Assembly: GCF_002575655.3 (NCBI RefSeq)
Contig: NC_053041.3
Location: forward strand, 374,091,054-374,155,053
DNA length: 64,000 nt
Direction: 5' to 3'
From: Aegilops tauschii subsp. strangulata
Taxonomy: Eukaryota > Streptophyta > Magnoliopsida > Poales > Poaceae
Shown here: positions 11,926 through 22,250 of the stretch, piece after piece
Numbering within the stretch: position 1 is the first letter of the stretch
How the letters are laid out: each line of letters opens with the position of its first letter
Notes under the pieces: generated by a model
Databases searched by the model: none
Told to the model about the DNA's origin: nothing
Seen by the model: only the letters and a program-made list of their open reading frames with translations
Program-made: the position numbers and the translations under genes

Positions 11926-12773
11926 CCCGGCGCCTGTGAAGCAAGGCCCAGTGCCTGTGAAGGTCTCCGCTTGTGACACTCTCACGTAATAATGAGTGGG
12001 GCTGTACACGCCCGAGAGTGTCAGGAGTGCCACCCTCGGGCCTCGGGGGCTCCCTCCCACGTCCTAGTGGCAGCACATAGCTCCGCGCTGGTGAGAAGAC
12101 TAGACTAGGTGCCGGATGCGGCTTTTCATTTGCTTTCCGTAGTTGGCTTGCCCCTCTTTATTGAAAATTTGCTTTCTGGTGTTCCTTGCCGGCTTGGTTC
12201 CATCGCTTTTTGCCTCCGTTTCTGCCCTCGGTTCCTTGTTTTGACCGGTACTCTCCCTCGCATGCCTCGCGAGGGGGCTGCACAGGTGCCCTCGCGAGCG
12301 TTTTTCCTGTTCTTCGCGAGGCACCCTCGCTCGATCTCACAAGCTGGCGCACCTCTCTCAATCCGTGCCCCTCGGGTACCGCGATGCGAAGCGCTGGGTT
12401 GTGGCCGGCTGCGCCTGCGACCAGGGCTCGGAAGAATAAGAGTTTCCTAACGAATTTTTGCATTTCCTAGACGCCTCCCAAGCCAAGGAGGCCTTGCCAG
12501 GTACTGGGAAATGCGCGCCTCACGAGGCAGAAACTACTTCGAGCGCGTCAAGCTAAGTTATTTCTACGCGCCTACATAAAATGCCGATGCTGCAACACGA
12601 CACAGGAATGATAAACATAGCATAGCAACTTGGAAATCATGGTTCATTGCACGCCCCTCCGGGGCCCCATACTTGTCTCTCTCTTAATGCAGGGAGAAAA
12701 GGATGAACGAAACAAAAGTGGCGCGTGCCCTCGCAGCAGTTCGCGAGGATGGTGCCATGGCGCTCTCCTGGGC
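11926..12773. other. Family B1 noncoding spacer between integrase and antisense ORF
   Basis: No coding potential is convincing here. It starts with two short imperfect repeats of GAAGCAAGGCCC and a segment (GTGACACTCTCACGTAATAA) shared with B2 and B3. It contains several copies of the palindrome CCTCGCGAGG or near variants (12265-12274, 12290-12299, 12313-12322, 12514-12523). Confidence 0.7.
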
Positions 12774-13556
12774 TCAGCCAGACCCCTCCTCGCGCTTCAC
12801 TGGGGCGCGGCGACAAGACGACCCGCTGCCACCCTCGAAGCAGGCACGGAGGCATGGCGGCTGGTCATAGCCGCCGCCGCTGGAGCTGTTGCCGAAAGAA
12901 GAGTCGCCATAGCTGTACGAGCCATGGCCGGCGCCAAGGACAAGCCCGCCTTCACCCTCGTCGCGGCCGTCGCTGAGGCTGAGCCCCTCACCGCCGTCGT
13001 TGTCCTCAGGGCAGCACCCGACGCGGCGACCATCTTCCCCGAACACTCTCACATAGTGGGTCGCGTTGACGTCGTACTTGAAGTGGAGGGTGCACCGCCG
13101 GCCCAGGCCGCGCGTGCGGGCAAACGTCTGTCAGCCGTGGGCCAGGGCTGCGTTACACGCGACGGAGACCTCGGCCGCGACCCATGAAGCCTTGCTGTAG
13201 CAGCCATCCGCCTGCAGCGAGAGACCGCCTGGACCCGTGGCTAGCAGCTCGCCGGCAAAGAAGCGCGGGAGCTGAAGCCAGGTGCCGGCCAAGTTCTCTG
13301 ACCACATGACGAACTCCGGCAGCACCTCCGCCGAGTGGAAGCATGGCCGGGGAGGCCGCGCGACCATGGCGCGCCTCCCTTCATCGACGGGGCTGCCACG
13401 ACCTGGGCAACCGCCATCGCGCGAAGAGGCGCCGCCGCGGCCGCGAGGGCCCACGGCGGGGGCCGCGGTGTGCTTGCAGGGACGGTCACGCCCCCTCTTA
13501 GGCGGCGGTGAGCCGGGCCCCTCCTGGCGGGCCTTCCCCTTTTCTGCGGTCGCCAT
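12774..13556 (-). pseudogene. Antisense ORF of family B1: AT-hook-like motif plus B3-like DNA-binding domain
   Basis: It is encoded opposite to its host retrotransposon. From ATG at 13556 it gives about 260 codons with one in-frame TGA near 13131, where copy B3 has Trp. A basic head (PKRGRDRPCKH, a decayed AT-hook) leads to a domain of roughly 100 residues whose spacing fits the plant B3 fold: FVMWSENLAGTWLQLPRFFA, then GGLSLQADGCYSKASWVAAE, QTFARTRGLGRRCTLHFKYD and NATHYVRVFGEDGRRVG. The pattern (L.LP..F, a W.V strand, GW..F, L.FKYD...F.VRVF) resembles REM-type B3 proteins. The tail is Gly/Ser-rich. A TATA box lies 85 bases upstream. I infer nuclear DNA binding; the B3 call rests on pattern recognition alone. 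Confidence 0.72.
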
Positions 13557-13640
13557 GGGTGTCGCTACTAGCAATGAAGCAAGGGAGTAGAAGCGAGCGG
13601 AGCAGGAAGAGATGAGTGACGGGGGCTCCGCCCCCTCCTC

Positions 13641-13647
13641 ATTTATA
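13641..13647 (-). promoter_or_regulatory. TATA box of the antisense ORF in B1
   Basis: The complement reads GCTATAAATGAGGAGG, followed by GGGGGCGGAGCCCCCGTC and CATCTCTTCC and then the ATG at 13556. The same arrangement is found in copy B3 (57145-57230). Conservation of TATA and leader in two copies suggests a working promoter for the antisense gene. Confidence 0.7.
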
Positions 13648-13890
13648 GCGGCAGAAGGCCAACCGGCGATCCCCACGATCACAGGTAATGATGATTTTTC
13701 TCTGCATGCAGCAGGGACTTGTCAAGTCGGACAGTTTCCGAGGCAGCATGGGAAAGTGGAGACGCCCACGTCCCATCAATCGCCACGCGTCAACCGAGGC
13801 TGCAGGCTCTTGGGGCCCGCGGCGCTCCGCACTTGCCCCTTGGCTTCACCTCGAAGCCAAGTCCGAGCGTGCCTTGGGCCCGGGGGCTAC

Positions 13891-14787
13891 TGTCGGCGTC
13901 TTGGGAACGGGGGTCCCCAGACTTGCCTGCTTGCGGCCCACGGCGCGGCTCCACCAAGTGCCCCGTACGGCCCATCTTCACCAGCAAACACTCAAGACCC
14001 TCGCGAGGGGCCGAGCCTCACGAGGTGGACGACACAAGACCTCCCTGGGGGCGCCCTCACCAGGCTGGCTCATGAGGGCCGGAGAGATCAAGGCAAGGGG
14101 CACCTCGCGAGGTTCCTGTGACGCAAGCCATGACGACCGGGGCCAGGCGGGCACAAGCGTGCGCAGTGTCCTCGTTTCCTCGTTGGTACTAAAGAGGCAA
14201 GCGCAGGCGAGGAGTCCCGAGGCATCAGACAAAGGTTTCCTTATCAGTGCAACGAGACCAAGACCAGCAGGAAGGCAGGACAGAGGTTACCGTGGAGCCC
14301 AAGACGGCGTCACCACCAGAGCCTTTGGCAGGCGAAGACCACCTTTAGTCAGGATAACTTGTACTTGTTGTCTCCCTTCAAATTTGGCCGTTGTGGCATC
14401 CCTTCCCGCCAGCATCTGGGAAGAGGACCTGGGCCCCTATAAATAGGGCTAGCCACCACAGTGGGAGGTGACTGGTCCGAGGCCATTCAGATCACCCTCA
14501 TTCAAACAAACTCACCAAGCACAAGAGCACCTCTCCTCAGGAGGCTGTTCTTTCCTTGTAACTGTTCCTCCTCAGCCAAAGAGGCAATCCACCACACCAC
14601 ACTGGAGTAGGGTATTACACCACATTGGTGGCCCGAAGCAGTATAAGTCTTGTGTCCCTTCGTTCTGCGATTTCGACGCGCTGAGCCTTGAGATCGCGGT
14701 GAGGGAGAGTGCTAGGGGGAGGAGAGATCTTCGTGTGCACCCAAGTGTTCGAACCTCAAGGGTTTTGCCAGAACCCAAAATCCGACA
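13891..14787 (+). repeat. 3' LTR of family B1
   Basis: It runs from TGTCGGCGTCTTGGGAACGG to AAAATCCGACA, 897 bases; ends TGTCGG/CCGACA are inverted repeats. The polypurine tract precedes it. TATAAATA lies at 14438-14445. CCTCGCGAGG palindromes occur at 13999-14008 and 14103-14112, with a variant near 14016. The same LTR bounds copies B2 and B3. Confidence 0.9.
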
Positions 14788-16597
14788 GGGACCCTCCCAC
14801 TTGGGCTTGAGTTTGTCCTTTTTCTTTTCTGGCAAGCGTAGAACGAGTTCACCAACATTATAAGTCTTGGCCCCCACTTCTCTGGTTTGGTATCTGCGAG
14901 CATGTTGTTGATAGAATGCAGAACGGGATTTTGCAATGTCGCGCTCCTCCTCCAGGGCATCAAGACTGTCCCGCCGATCAAGCTCGGCCTCTCTCTCTTC
15001 ATACATGCGCACTCGAGGTGAGTCATGAATGATGTCGCAGGGCAAAACAGCCTCTGCGCCATACACCATGAAGAATGGTGTGTATCCGGTAGTGCGATTG
15101 GGCATGGTCCGTAGCCCCCAGAGTACAGAGTCGAGCTCCTCGACCCAGTGCTTGTCTGATTCTCTCAAAGACCGCACTAGTCTAGGCTTAATGCCGCTAA
15201 TGATAAGACCATTAGCTCATTCGACTTGACCGTTTGTTTGTGGGTAATAGACGGAGGCGTAATCGAGCTTAATGCCCAGGTTAGCACACCAGGTTTTCAC
15301 TTCATCGGTTATAAATTGGAGCCGTTATCGGTGATGATGCTGTGTGGGACACCATAACGGTGCACGACACCGGATATAAAGTCTATCACTCTTCCGGCTT
15401 CGGCCGTTTTAACTGGTTTGGCCTCTATCCACTTGGTGAATTTATCTACCATGACCAGCATATATTTTTTCTTATGGCTTCCTCCTTTAAGGGGTCTGAC
15501 CATGTCAAGCCCCCAGACCGCGAAAGGCCAAGTAATGGGGATTGTTTGTAGAGCGGTAGGTGGCATATGGCTTTGATTGGCGAAAAGCTGGCATCCGACA
15601 CAACGTTGGACAAGGTCCTGTGCATCTGCTCGGGCCGTCGGCCAAAAGAAACCTATACGGAAGGCTTTTCTTATGAGGGCCCAAGCCGCGGCGTGGTGAC
15701 CGCCGAGACCAGCATGGATTTCGGCCAGGAGCTGCCGTCCCTCTTCTTCGGAGATACATCTTTGAAGGACTGCGGTAGAGCTTTTCTTGTAGAGCTCTCC
15801 ATCATGGACCTTGTAGGCTTTCGAGCGCCGAACAATGCAGCGAGCCTCATTATCCTCAGGGAGCTCTCGCCTATTAAGGTAGGCCAAGAAGGGTTCGGTC
15901 CATGGGGCAATTACTGCCATTATTACATGGGCCAATGGTGTTATTTTGGTGGCTGAGCCCCCGATGATATTGGTATTGTATTCGGAATCTGGGGGTATAA
16001 TCGGATCTGGACTGGTGTTGCTGCTCTCACCCTGCCACACCACTGATGGCTTGAAGAGCCTTTCCAAAAAGATGTTAGGCGGGACGGGGTCACACTTGGC
16101 GCCCATGCGAGCAAGGACATCCGCCACTTGATTACTTTCTCGAGCCACATGATGAAATTCGAGTCCCTCGAACCGAGCTGATATTTTGAGTATGGCGTTA
16201 CGATAGGCCGCCATCTTCGGTTCTTTGGCGTCGAAGTCTCCATTTATTTGGGATATTGCAAGATTCCCCGCGCACCTCCAGGCATTGTATGCCCATGGAG
16301 GCAGCCATCCGAAGACCGTGCAATAAGACCTCGTATTCGACTGCATTTTTGGAGTCTGTGTATAATATTTTGGAGTACGTACTGGACTGTGTCTCCAGTG
16401 GGGGACGTTAAGACGACGCCCGCTCCTAAGCCAGCCAGCATTTTAGAGCCATCGAAGTGCATGACCTAGTTGGAATATGTACCATAATCTTTAGGGAGTT
16501 CGGCCTCTGTCCATTCGGCGACGAAGTCGGCCAATATTTGGGATTTAATAGCTCGGCGTGGTTTGTATGTTATGTCGAATGGCAGGAGCTCAATGGC
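14788..16597 (-). pseudogene. Fatima A2 pol: second RNase H and integrase (broken, C-term cut)
   Basis: On the minus strand the archaeal-type RNase H starts near 16470 (MHFDGSKMLAGLGAGVVLTS) and continues through NLAISQINGDFDAKEPKMAA. Then comes an HHCC zinc finger (ending CVGCQLFANQSH), and the integrase core with WPFAVWGLDMVRPLKGGSHK, DKFTKWIEAKPVKT and SIITDNGSN. After a frame break near 15309 the domain continues to 14788 (VEELDSVLWGLRTMPNRTTG, KKKDKLKPKWEGP). There B1 is inserted and the C-terminal tail is not found again in the window. The intact tail can be read in A1 (up to 21446). Confidence 0.88.
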
Positions 16598-17860
16598 TCA
16601 CTTGGCAATCCGGCCCGTAGCGTCGCGGTTGATTATTATGTCATTGGGTGGTACTTCGGAAGCCACCATGATCGAGCACTCTTGGAAGTAGTGTCGTAGC
16701 TTCCGGGATGCCATGAAGACCGCATATGCTATCTTTTGGTAATGAGGGTACCGGGATTTGCATGGTGTGAGGACAGTGGATACATAGTATACCGGTTTCT
16801 GAAGTGGGAATTTGTGTCCGTCCTCCTCTCGCTCAACGACGAGCACCGTGCTCACCACTTGGTGTGTTGCAGAGATGTATAATAACATCGGTTCGCCGAC
16901 GTTCGGCGCGGGCAGGATTGGGTTGCTCGCTAAAAGAACCTTTATTTCTTCCAGTCTGGCCGTTGCCGCATCCGTGCACTTGAAGTGGTCGGTGCGTCGG
17001 AGAAGGCAATAAAGTGGCAAGGCTTTTTCTCCTAGTCCGGAGATAAAGTGACTTAAAGCTGCCACGCATCCGGCTAGTTTTTGGACCTGTTTAAGGTCTG
17101 TTGGTGTAGCCAATTGTGACAAAGCTCGGACTGGATTTGCTTCAACTCCTCTATTGGAAACGATGAAGCCCAACACTTTTCCAGTGGGAACGCCGAAAAC
17201 ACACTTTTCAGGATTGAGCTTGATGTCGTATGTATGGAGGTTATCGAATGTGAGATGGAGGTCGTCTATTAATGACTCGACGTGCCTAGTCTTGATGACG
17301 ACGTCATCCACATATGCTTCAACTGCCTTGCCGATTTGTTTCTCTAGGCATGTTACAATCATGCGTTGGTAGGTGGCGCTGGCGTTTTTAAGCCCGAAGG
17401 GCATGGTGTTGAAGCAGAAAGGCCCGTATGGGGTAATGAATGCCGTTGCAGCTTGATAGGACTCCTTCATTTTGATTTGATGGTATCCGGAGCATGCGTC
17501 GAGGAAACACAGTGAGTCATGTCCTGCAGTAGCATCAATAATACGATCGATGCGGGGGAGGGGGAAGGGATCGTTAGGGCAAGCCTTGTTGAGGTCTTTG
17601 AAATCGACACACAGGCGCCAGGATTTATCCTTATTTGGCACCATCTCCAGGTTTGCTAGCCAGTCCGGGTGTTTTGTTTCTCTGATGAATCCAGCCTCGA
17701 TTAACTTGGCTAGCTCCTCCCCCATAGCTTGTCGTTTGGGTTCGGAAAAGCGCTGCAGTGTTTGCTTGACCGGCTTATATCCCTTCAATATATGGAGGCT
17801 GTGTTCGGCCAACCTGCATGGGATTCCTGGCATATCAGAAGGGTGCCAGGCGAATATGTC
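16598..17860 (-). pseudogene. Fatima A2 pol: reverse transcriptase and native RNase H
   Basis: This is the longest open stretch in A2 (over 400 codons). It has VDFKDLNKACPNDPFPLPRI, FLDACSGYHQIKMKES, MPFGLKNASATYQRM and the catalytic loop YVDDVVIKTRH intact. The RNase H connection follows (FKCTDAATARLEEIKVLLAS), then PMLLYISATHQVVSTVLVVE, PVYYVSTVLTPCKSRYPHYQ and a tail ending at RDATGRIAK. The RT catalytic residues look normal, but the neighbouring domains are damaged, so the element is not functional by itself. Confidence 0.9.
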
Positions 17861-18928
17861 CTAGTTCTCGCGCAGGAACGCTCGTAGTGCGGCGTCAACT
17901 ATTGGGTCCAGCCGTGCCCCAATGGAAGATGTCTTCTTGGGGTCCGACGGCTGGACTTGAAATTTGACTATTTCGTCTGCTGGTTTGAAGGAGGTGGATT
18001 TGGGCCGCTTATCAAGGATTACATCGTCCCTATCCACTGTGGAGCGTAGTGCGGTTAACCCTTCGGCCGCGAGGGCCTCGAATAGCGCCTCGAGGGCCAG
18101 GGATGCAGTTTTGTTTTCGGCGCGGAGTGCTATGTCCGGATCACTGGCGAGAATGATAATACCGTTGGGCCCGGGCATCTTGAGCTTCATATACTCATAA
18201 TGAGGTATAGCTTGAAAGCGTGTGAATGCATCTTGCCCCAACAGGGCGTGATATCCACTGTTGAAAGGGGCCACTTGGAAGGTTATCTCTTTGGACCGAT
18301 AGTTCTCCGACGTGCCGAATACTATGTCGAGTGTAATTTTCCCCGCGCATCACGCCTCCCGGCTGGGAATGATTCCTCGGAAGGTCATATTACTTTGCTC
18401 GATGCGGCTCCTGTCTACTTCCGTTTTATTGAGTGTGTCCTCGTAGATGAGGTTTAGCCTGCAGCCGCCGTTCATGAGCACTTTAGTGAGCCGAAAGCCA
18501 TCCACAATTGGATTGAGGACCAAGGCGGCTAGTGCCCGGACTGACCGGAATTTTGGTTCGTCACTGGCATTGAAAGTTATGGCCGTTTCGTTCCAGGGGT
18601 TTATTGTTGCGACTTGGCAGACTTCGGCAAGGTCGCGGAGTGCCCTCTTGCGCCGATTGTTTGAAGCGAAAGTCTCGAAGACCGTCAATACTCTGAGGTC
18701 ATCGTCTTCCGGGGGGCGTTGCTCTGAGGTGTTTTTGGTGAGGATATCCTCGCCACTCTTGGCCACGTGCCGGAGTATCCAACATGCTCTAAGGCTGTGG
18801 GTTGGTACGGTATCCGGTGTCGTGTGTATTTTGCATGGCCTATCGAGCCATCCCTCCAGAATGGTTCCGCGTCCCGTAACGGGCTTAGTTTTCTTCACTA
18901 TGGGGTCGGGTGCCCCGTGTGGATGCAT
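17861..18928 (-). pseudogene. Fatima A2 protease and pre-RT region
   Basis: It reads LRDLAEVCQVATINPWNETA, RALAALVLNPIVDGFRLTKV, and then the retropepsin active-site region as LMNGGCRLNLIYEDTL; the usual D(G/T)G(S/A) motif is altered (N for D, C for S). A frame break lies near 18350. The frame continues FNSGYHALLGQDAFTRFQAI and runs to LRAFLREN before RT. Protease activity is probably lost. Confidence 0.8.
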
Positions 18929-18970
18929 CCTTTTTGCTCGCCAGAGGGGTTGAGTGGAGACCGGTGGTTC

Positions 18971-19782
18971 CTAGCGGGATGTCTGAGTTTTCCAGGCGCT
19001 TTCCATTGCGCAGTACTTTTGTACTATGGTTGCCAAGTCAGCGAAGTGTAATACGCGACGGCGGTTGATGGCATTGAGGGTTCCTTCATCCGTGCAATTA
19101 TTGCAGAATATTGAAATCGCGTCCTCGTCGCGGCAATCTTTAATCTTGTCTTTGACAAGGAGGAATCTGGCCCAAAAGTGATGGACTGTTTCCTGAGACT
19201 GCTGTCGTACGTACATGAGGTCGCATATATCCGGAGGGCCAGAATTGCTTGGCGAATATTGCTTGTGGTGGGCGTGTGGCTTTAAATCCGATCCCTGACC
19301 CAATTTGGAGTCCGGAGTTTGAAAAACTTCCGAGCTTATTAGTTCGGGCTCCGGGATGTTAAATGATTTTCCAGGCTCGACGCCCGATTCTAGGTTCGAA
19401 GGACTGGGAGTGTCAGACAGGTATCCGGCTCTTCGAGCTCGGAAATCCGAACATAGCTGGTCCTCAACATAGGGGAAGAGTTGTTGTTTTGCTCCTCTAC
19501 GACCGCTATCTGATGGGTGATCGGCGGAGATTTGGTTTCTCTCTGATCGGGTTTAAGCCCAATCTGATCGTAGTCTGTAGCGACCCCCATGGCGGCGATG
19601 CGATCCAGGAGTTTGTTTAAAGATGACAACTCCAGCTGAGAAGTCATCAGCGGCTTGACGATCGAACGGGAAGTCATGGTAAAGCCGCCTAGCCGGAGGG
19701 TTTGTCCTGAGGCGAGGGCTCCTCCGGAGGTGATACTGTCCTTGATGACAAGGCGCGCCATTAATCCTGTCTTCGACATCAC
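18971..19782 (-). pseudogene. Fatima A2 gag (shortened)
   Basis: Start MMSKTGLMARLVIKDSITSG at 19782, close behind the primer-binding site. The N-terminal region ends in a frame break near 19390. The later part reads DLMYVRQQSQETVHHFWARF and KDCRDEDAISIFCNNCTDEG, the C-terminal part of a retrotransposon capsid. Compared with A3 (36551-39493), the front of the capsid domain (GTTGPVVWIEDFLLHIHMAR in A3) is absent, and no CCHC zinc knuckle is visible. A4 has the same structure. Confidence 0.8.
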
Positions 19783-19788
19783 AGCGGA

Positions 19789-19808
19789 ACTCTCAATGAA
19801 AGCACCAA
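19789..19808 (-). other. Primer-binding site of Fatima A2
   Basis: The complement reads TTGGTGCTTTCATTGAGAGT directly after the 5' LTR end (TTTTGACACCGACA). The same sequence follows the 5' LTRs of A3 (37025) and A4 (39965). I did not identify the tRNA. Confidence 0.7.
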
Positions 19809-20249
19809 TGTCGGTGTCAAAACCGGCGGATCTCGGGTAGGGGGTCTCGAACTATGCGTCTAAGGTCGATGGTAACAGGAAACGAGGGACACAATGTTTA
19901 CCCAGTTTCGGGCCCTCCTAATGGAGGTAATACCCTACTTCCCGCTTGATTGATCTTGATGAATATGAGGATTACAAGAGTTGATCTACCACGAGATCGT
20001 AATGGCTAAACCCTAGATGTCTGGCCTGTATGATTGTGATTGCCTCTACGGACTAAACCCTCCAGTTTATATAGACACCGGAGGGGCCTAGTGTTGTATA
20101 GAGTCGGTTTACAGAGGAAGGAATCTTCATATCTGAACTCCAAGCTTGCCTTCCACGCAAAGGAGAGTCCCATCCGGACATGGCCCATCAGTCCAGCCCA
20201 CGTCACACAGGCCGGACGCCTGAGGACCCCTTAATCCAGGACTCCCTCA
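19809..20249 (-). repeat. 5' LTR of Fatima A2
   Basis: On the minus strand it runs from TGAGGGAGTCCTGGATTAAG (20249) to TTTTGACACCGACA (19809), 441 bases. It lacks about 27 bases present in the 3' LTR. The promoter core TATATAAACTGGAGG lies near 20060 (complement). Confidence 0.9.
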
Positions 20250-20254
20250 GGAGC
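20250..20254. repeat. Target-site duplication, right copy (GGAGC)
   Basis: Matches 2777-2781 exactly and closes the A2 insertion; A1 coding sequence resumes behind it. Confidence 0.85.
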
Positions 20255-21446
20255 TCCCTGAGGACTAGAATGAGTCTCGTTGCAACGTTCGACGGTCGAA
20301 AGCCTACAAGGTTCATGAAGGAGAGCTCTACAAGAAAAGTAATACCAGAGTCCTTCGAAGATGTATCTCCGAAGAAGAGGGGCGGCAGCTCTTGGCCAAA
20401 ATCCATGCTGGTCTTGGCATCCATCACGCCGTAGCTCGGGCCCTTGTAAGTAAGGCCTTCCGTACTAGTTTTTTCTGGCCTACGGCCCGAGCAGATGCAC
20501 AACACCTCGTCCAACGTTGTGTAGGATGCCAGGTTTTCGCAAATCAAAGCCATATGCCACCTACCGCCCTACGAACAATCCACATTACTTGGCCTTTTGC
20601 GGTCTGGGGGCTGGACATGGTTGGACCCCTTAAAGGGGGAAGCCATAAGAAAAAATACCTATTGGTCATGGTAGATAAATTCACTAAGTGGATAGAGGAC
20701 AAACCAGTTAAAACGGCTGAAGCCGGACTAGTGATAGACTTCATATCCGGTGTCGTTCACCGTTATGGTGTCCCACACAGCATCATCACTAACAACGGCT
20801 CTAACTTTACAGCCGACGAGGTCAAAACTTGGTGCGCTAATCTGGGCATCAAGCTCGATTACGCCACCGTATATCAGCCTCAAACAAATGGTCAAGTCGA
20901 GCGGGCCAATGGCCTGATAATGAGCGGCATTAAACCCAGACTAGTGCGATCCCTAAAGGACTCAGATAAACACTAGGTTGAGGAGCTCGACTCTGTATTC
21001 TGGGGGCTGCAGACCACATCCAATCGCACGACCGGATACACACCGTTCTTCATGGTGTACGGCGTAGAGGCCGTCTTGCCTTGCGATATTATTCATGACT
21101 CACCTCGAGTGCGCATGTACGAAGAGAGAGAAGCCGAGCTCGATTGGCAAGATGAATTAGATGGCCTGGAGGAGGAGCGCGATGTCGCAAAAGCTCGTTC
21201 CACATTCTACCAACAACAAGCTCGAAGATACCAAAGCAGAGAAGTGCGGGCCAAGACTTATAATGTCGGTGAACTCGTTCTACGCCTACCAGAGAAGAAA
21301 AAGGACAAGCTCAAGCCCAAATGGGAGGGTCCCTTCATTATAGATGAAGTTCTCACTAGAGGGGCCTATCGCCTTCGTAATGCATCGGACAATCACTTAG
21401 AGCCGAACCCATGGAACGCTGCCAGACTCCAAAGATTCTACGCCTA
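20255..21446 (+). pseudogene. A1 pol: zinc finger and integrase, complete C-terminus
   Basis: This is the second half of the A1 polyprotein. It reads SKAYKVHEGELYKKS, then an HHCC finger (RCVGCQVFANQSH), integrase core WPFAVWGLDMVGPLKGGSHK, VDKFTKWIEDKPVKT (first Asp), SIITNNGSNF (second Asp position reads N), QTNGQVERANGL (Glu), and the C-terminal domain KKKDKLKPKWEGPFIIDEVL ending WNAARLQRFYA and a stop at 21446. Stops near 20268 and 20974 and the changed DDE residue mean it is inactive. It shows the tail that A2 lost. Confidence 0.88.
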
Positions 21447-22250
21447 AGTCCGGACACATTGTGCGTTACCTTTTTCTCTTTTTTCTCTTTCTTCCTTTCG
21501 TTTGTTTTACGATTTCTAGCGTGTGTTCGGGTAAGCCGCACACTTGCGGGGAATACATCTTTAAATGTACACACCCCACTATAACTGGGGGCTTCCTTCA
21601 AATAGAAGCTCTTTATTATCTCGAGCATAAGGCTCACCATATATATGTATTGCTTACTCATATACGTCTTGTCTTGCCATTATGTGCACCTCTATGACTT
21701 AAGTTTTTGCCAAGCTGGGTTACTTGGCTCCTGTGCTTATGCCCTACGTTCCCAATTGTTCGGCTAGGGCATAAAGGGATCACCTCTGCGATTGTTACAA
21801 CCGGGTCATCCGGACATGTACCCCAGATGGGTGAAGCCGAAAGCTAGCGTTCTTAAGGGAATAACTGGTCGAAGGACAAACGACGAACTGCCTTCGTAGC
21901 ATTATAAACTCACAAGTATACAAAAGCTCCTGTGATTCTTTCACAGTCATGCATACATGCATGCCGACCCAGGTAGAGGAACCCTTAACGGAACTATTCT
22001 TCCTGGAAGATGTTTCTTACATTAAAACGTAATATAACATAGCTCCCCGAATACAGCTTGTCTGTTTAAGCATTATGGCTGGATCGCCTGGTTTCCAGAC
22101 GTACTTGGTGTTTTCCACCGGCATAGTATTCGGGAACACTCCACCCTTGGGTTTCGGTGGCTGAAGCGAAAGGTCTGCTATGACAATCTTTTACAATTCG
22201 GCCAGAGGTAAGTTCAATGATAAAGTGTATTATCACATAAAATCGCACGC
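21447..22250. other. A1 noncoding spacer after integrase
   Basis: No convincing ORF. The segment separates the pol stop from the convergent antisense ORF. Its T-rich start and GTGTTCGGGTAAGCCGCACA are what I expect for a Fatima spacer, but I see no further structure. Confidence 0.6.

Larger units (their letters stand above)
8283..14787 (+). mobile_element. Tat-lineage Gypsy 'family B', copy B1, 5' truncated
   Basis: It contains pol from just before RT to integrase (8283-11925), a noncoding spacer, an antisense AT-hook/B3-like ORF (13556 to 12774), a polypurine tract (GGGCCCGGGGGCTAC ending at 13890) and a 3' LTR (13891-14787). The 5' LTR and gag are missing, removed by the deletion that also truncated Sabrina. 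Its right end interrupts the integrase of A2 exactly after codons for KWEGP. The LTR matches those of copies B2 and B3. I do not assign a published family name. Confidence 0.8.
2782..20249 (-). mobile_element. Fatima-like Gypsy A2, both LTRs and TSD, with nested insertions
   Basis: This Tat-lineage Gypsy lies in minus orientation: 5' LTR 19809-20249, gag-pol 19782 to 14788, antisense ORF 3572-4468, 3' LTR 2782-3246. It sits inside a relative of its own family (A1) in the opposite orientation and is bounded by the TSD GGAGC. Internally it was hit by family B copy B1 (at 14787/14788), which in turn contains a Sabrina-like element. One large deletion near 4468 has removed the start of B1 and of Sabrina together with A2's spacer between integrase and antisense ORF. 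The polyprotein is broken in several places. The name Fatima is recalled from Triticeae LTRs of this sequence (TGAGGGAGTCCTGGATTAGG) and is likely but unchecked. Confidence 0.85.

Noticed and set aside
12630..13187. Plus-strand ORF of 185 codons overlapping the antisense B3-like ORF
   Set aside because: It is the GC-rich shadow of the minus-strand frame; the equivalent frame is not kept in copy B3, whereas the AT-hook/B3 frame is.
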